A DNA stretch of 35,188 bases from Bacillota bacterium (GTDB lineage: Bacteria; Bacillota; Clostridia; Acetivibrionales; DSM-1351), in NCBI GenBank assembly GCA_023392075.1, contig JAEVZU010000052.1, forward strand, positions 1 through 35,188, read 5' to 3'. Each line of letters starts with the position of its first letter. Position 1 is the first letter of the stretch. Below the pieces are notes generated by a model. The model searched no databases, was not told the DNA's origin, and worked only from the letters and a program-made list of their open reading frames with translations. The translations under genes and the position numbers were made by a program. Positions 33,865-35,188 of this stretch are shown one piece after another.

Positions 33865-33990
33865 ATGGGAAAGAATAAAAGTACAAAAGCAGACGGAGTA
33901 AAGAATTTTGCCAATACACAGGACTTGGGCAACAAAACCCGTTACCCGGCAGGTGCCGAACCAAATGTAAAAACCTCTTCATCCAAATAG
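33865..33990 (+). CDS. 41-residue small hydrophilic protein
   Basis: An ATG at 33865 follows a strong AGGAGGA site. The frame encodes 41 residues rich in Lys, Asn, Ser and Thr, ending KTSSSK. There is no hydrophobic segment and no cysteine. It starts 25 nt after the ATPase stop, so the two may share a message, and a strong hairpin follows 12 nt after its own stop. Composition is loosely like small spore proteins of Firmicutes, but I do not recognise the family. It could also be a small partner of the ATPase. Support comes from the ribosome site, spacing and terminator position. Confidence 0.7.
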   Translation: MGKNKSTKADGVKNFANTQDLGNKTRYPAGAEPNVKTSSSK

Positions 33991-34001
33991 TATGACAAAG
34001 A

Positions 34002-34054
34002 CAAATGCAATACATGTGAATACTGTTACAATAGTATTCCATGTATTGCATTTG
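34002..34054. terminator. Strong hairpin between convergent genes
   Basis: A stem of about 23-24 bp (arms 34002-34026 and 34031-34054) with one bulged T, one G-T pair and a 4-nt loop. A full T-run is lacking on both sides. By position it probably ends the ATPase/small-protein message and perhaps the opposite kinase message. It may instead protect mRNA ends. Confidence 0.7.
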
Positions 34055-34165
34055 CCTTATCATGTTAAAAGCTTTATTTTCATTATGCTAAATATAATGA
34101 TTTAAGCGGACTCACTATATTCATAAATAAATTAATACTGCAAATTAGATTTATATAATTATTTT

Positions 34166-35188
34166 TCAAGTATTAATTATGCTACTCCGATTACCAAACT
34201 TAAACCAAAAGATTACTCCAGCATCACAATTTTCAGCACCATATGAAAACTTGTGCATTTCCAGTATTGAGCTCACAATTGAAAGTCCAAGACCTGTACC
34301 CTTAGTATTGCTTCGTGACTCATCCGCTTTTTTATATGGCTGCCAAATCTCCTTCAGCTTTTCATCCGGTATGTGGCTGCCGCTGTTGTATATTTCGAGT
34401 GTATCGTCAAATATTTTTATTTTTATTTTTCCGCCGCCAGGAGTATTATCCAGCGCATTGATAAAAAGGTTATCAATTACTCTGACAATCAATGAATTAT
34501 CAGCCTTCACTAACGCATCTCCCTCGAGACTCACCGAAAGGTTTTTTTCATTACTGACTTCTGCGTAACAGTTTATGATATCCGAACAGACTTTTCCCAA
34601 TGCTACATCTTGGTATTCCGGCATAAACTGCTGGTATTCTAATCTCGATAATTCAAGCATTTCCCGGATTATAACATCCATGCGGTTTATATTTACCACA
34701 ATATTTTCTGCGTAACGCTCCCTCTTGTTCGAATGAATATTTTCAATTAGATTTTGAGCATAACCGGATATAATGCTAAGAGGAGTCTTGAGGTCATGAG
34801 CCAGTGCATTTGTGGTATAGTTCCTCTGCATTTCAAGCTCCTCTCTGTGTCTGTAGGTTTTATAGGTTTGGGCTGAAAGAATAAGTGCTGCCCCCATAAA
34901 AGTCAATAAACAGCTTACCCAGACAAAGGCAAGAGTAGCAGAACATGAAGCAAGCAGATTAACCTCACGGGCAAAAGTCACCCAGAACTCACTGTACTTT
35001 TTATTGTCTTCAGTTAGTTTTATTATATTTTTATACGGCTGTGCCAGGTAATACCGGTATGTAAGAAATTTCACGTGCTGTACGTAAGGACGTACAATTG
35101 ATTGTTCAACATAGTTTTTTAATTTTTGACTATCCACAACCTGCTTACGCAACTCAGTCCGATTTGCACTGTCTTTATCGGTATATTT
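34166..35188 (-). CDS. Sensor histidine kinase, HisKA class (N-terminus cut by window edge)
   Basis: The frame is open to the window edge at 35188, so the 340 codons seen are only the C-terminal part; a TTG at 35152 is internal. Visible parts are the end of an extracellular sensing domain (to about 85), a membrane segment with FVWVSCLLTFMGAALIL, a dimerisation/phospho-acceptor helix with His in ALAHDLKTPLSIISGYA, and a HATPase_c domain with N-box VIDNLFINALDN and G2 box GTGLGLSIV. It belongs to the OmpR-linked class and differs from the YesM-type kinase at 10810. The partner regulator should lie just beyond the right edge. It is convergent with the ATPase operon. Confidence 0.93.
   Translation of the reverse strand, partial: KYTDKDSANRTELRKQVVDSQKLKNYVEQSIVRPYVQHVKFLTYRYYLAQPYKNIIKLTEDNKKYSEFWVTFAREVNLLASCSATLAFVWVSCLLTFMGAALILSAQTYKTYRHREELEMQRNYTTNALAHDLKTPLSIISGYAQNLIENIHSNKRERYAENIVVNINRMDVIIREMLELSRLEYQQFMPEYQDVALGKVCSDIINCYAEVSNEKNLSVSLEGDALVKADNSLIVRVIDNLFINALDNTPGGGKIKIKIFDDTLEIYNSGSHIPDEKLKEIWQPYKKADESRSNTKGTGLGLSIVSSILEMHKFSYGAENCDAGVIFWFKFGNRSSIINT

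Overview
The window looks like chromosomal DNA of a plant-cell-wall-degrading, low-GC, endospore-forming Firmicute of the Clostridia, close to cellulolytic Ruminiclostridium/Clostridium. This is inferred from AT-rich intergenic DNA, strong GGAGG-type ribosome binding sites, a very large multimodular GH10 xylanase, a YesM/YesN-type sugar-sensing system, GerM-like and signal peptidase I genes, and Gram-positive membrane-anchored proteins. No plasmid, phage, CRISPR, rRNA or tRNA signal was seen. Two genes run off the window: the xylanase at the left edge and a histidine kinase at the right edge.

Region 1 (1-13741) is a xylan/xylo-oligosaccharide utilisation locus. A secreted GH10 xylanase with three N-terminal carbohydrate-binding modules, a CBM9-like module and a (Gly-Asp-Pro)n linker would cut xylan outside the cell. 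A solute-binding lipoprotein and two LplB/LplC-type permeases would import the oligosaccharides. A cytoplasmic GH8 enzyme of the Rex type would remove reducing-end xylose. No ATPase subunit is present, so a shared MsmK-like ATPase elsewhere is inferred. Divergently, a YesN-type response regulator and a YesM-type sensor kinase are encoded. A second YesN-type regulator faces them and ends only 4 nt from the kinase. A terminator-like hairpin lies between the binding-protein gene and the permease genes.

Region 2 (13866-17480) has two divergent monovalent cation/proton antiporters. One is CPA1 with a duplicated cytoplasmic tail. The other is CPA2 with an Asp-Asp motif, and its leader contains a terminator-like hairpin. 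Region 3 (17608-23582) holds unrelated single genes: an FAD oxidoreductase fused to a Rieske domain, an EAL-CBS-GGDDF c-di-GMP protein, a YwaF-family membrane protein and a stand-alone TrpB2.

Region 4 (23648-30693, all minus strand) is a likely four-gene cluster: signal peptidase I, acyl-ACP thioesterase, GerMN-domain protein and a YdcF/SanA-like protein. It is preceded by two tandem paralogous membrane-anchored PQQ-type beta-propeller proteins. A ~245-bp imperfect palindrome sits between the two groups. Region 5 (30694-35188) has a P2-type cation ATPase behind a leader with a clear multi-stem secondary structure that I could not assign to a known riboswitch, a 41-residue small protein, a 24-bp hairpin, and the C-terminal part of a sensor kinase.

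The most novel-looking signals are the unassigned structured leader of the P-type ATPase, the possible AUA start codon of the first response regulator, two long intergenic palindromes, the antiporter tail duplication, and the two-regulator/one-kinase arrangement.
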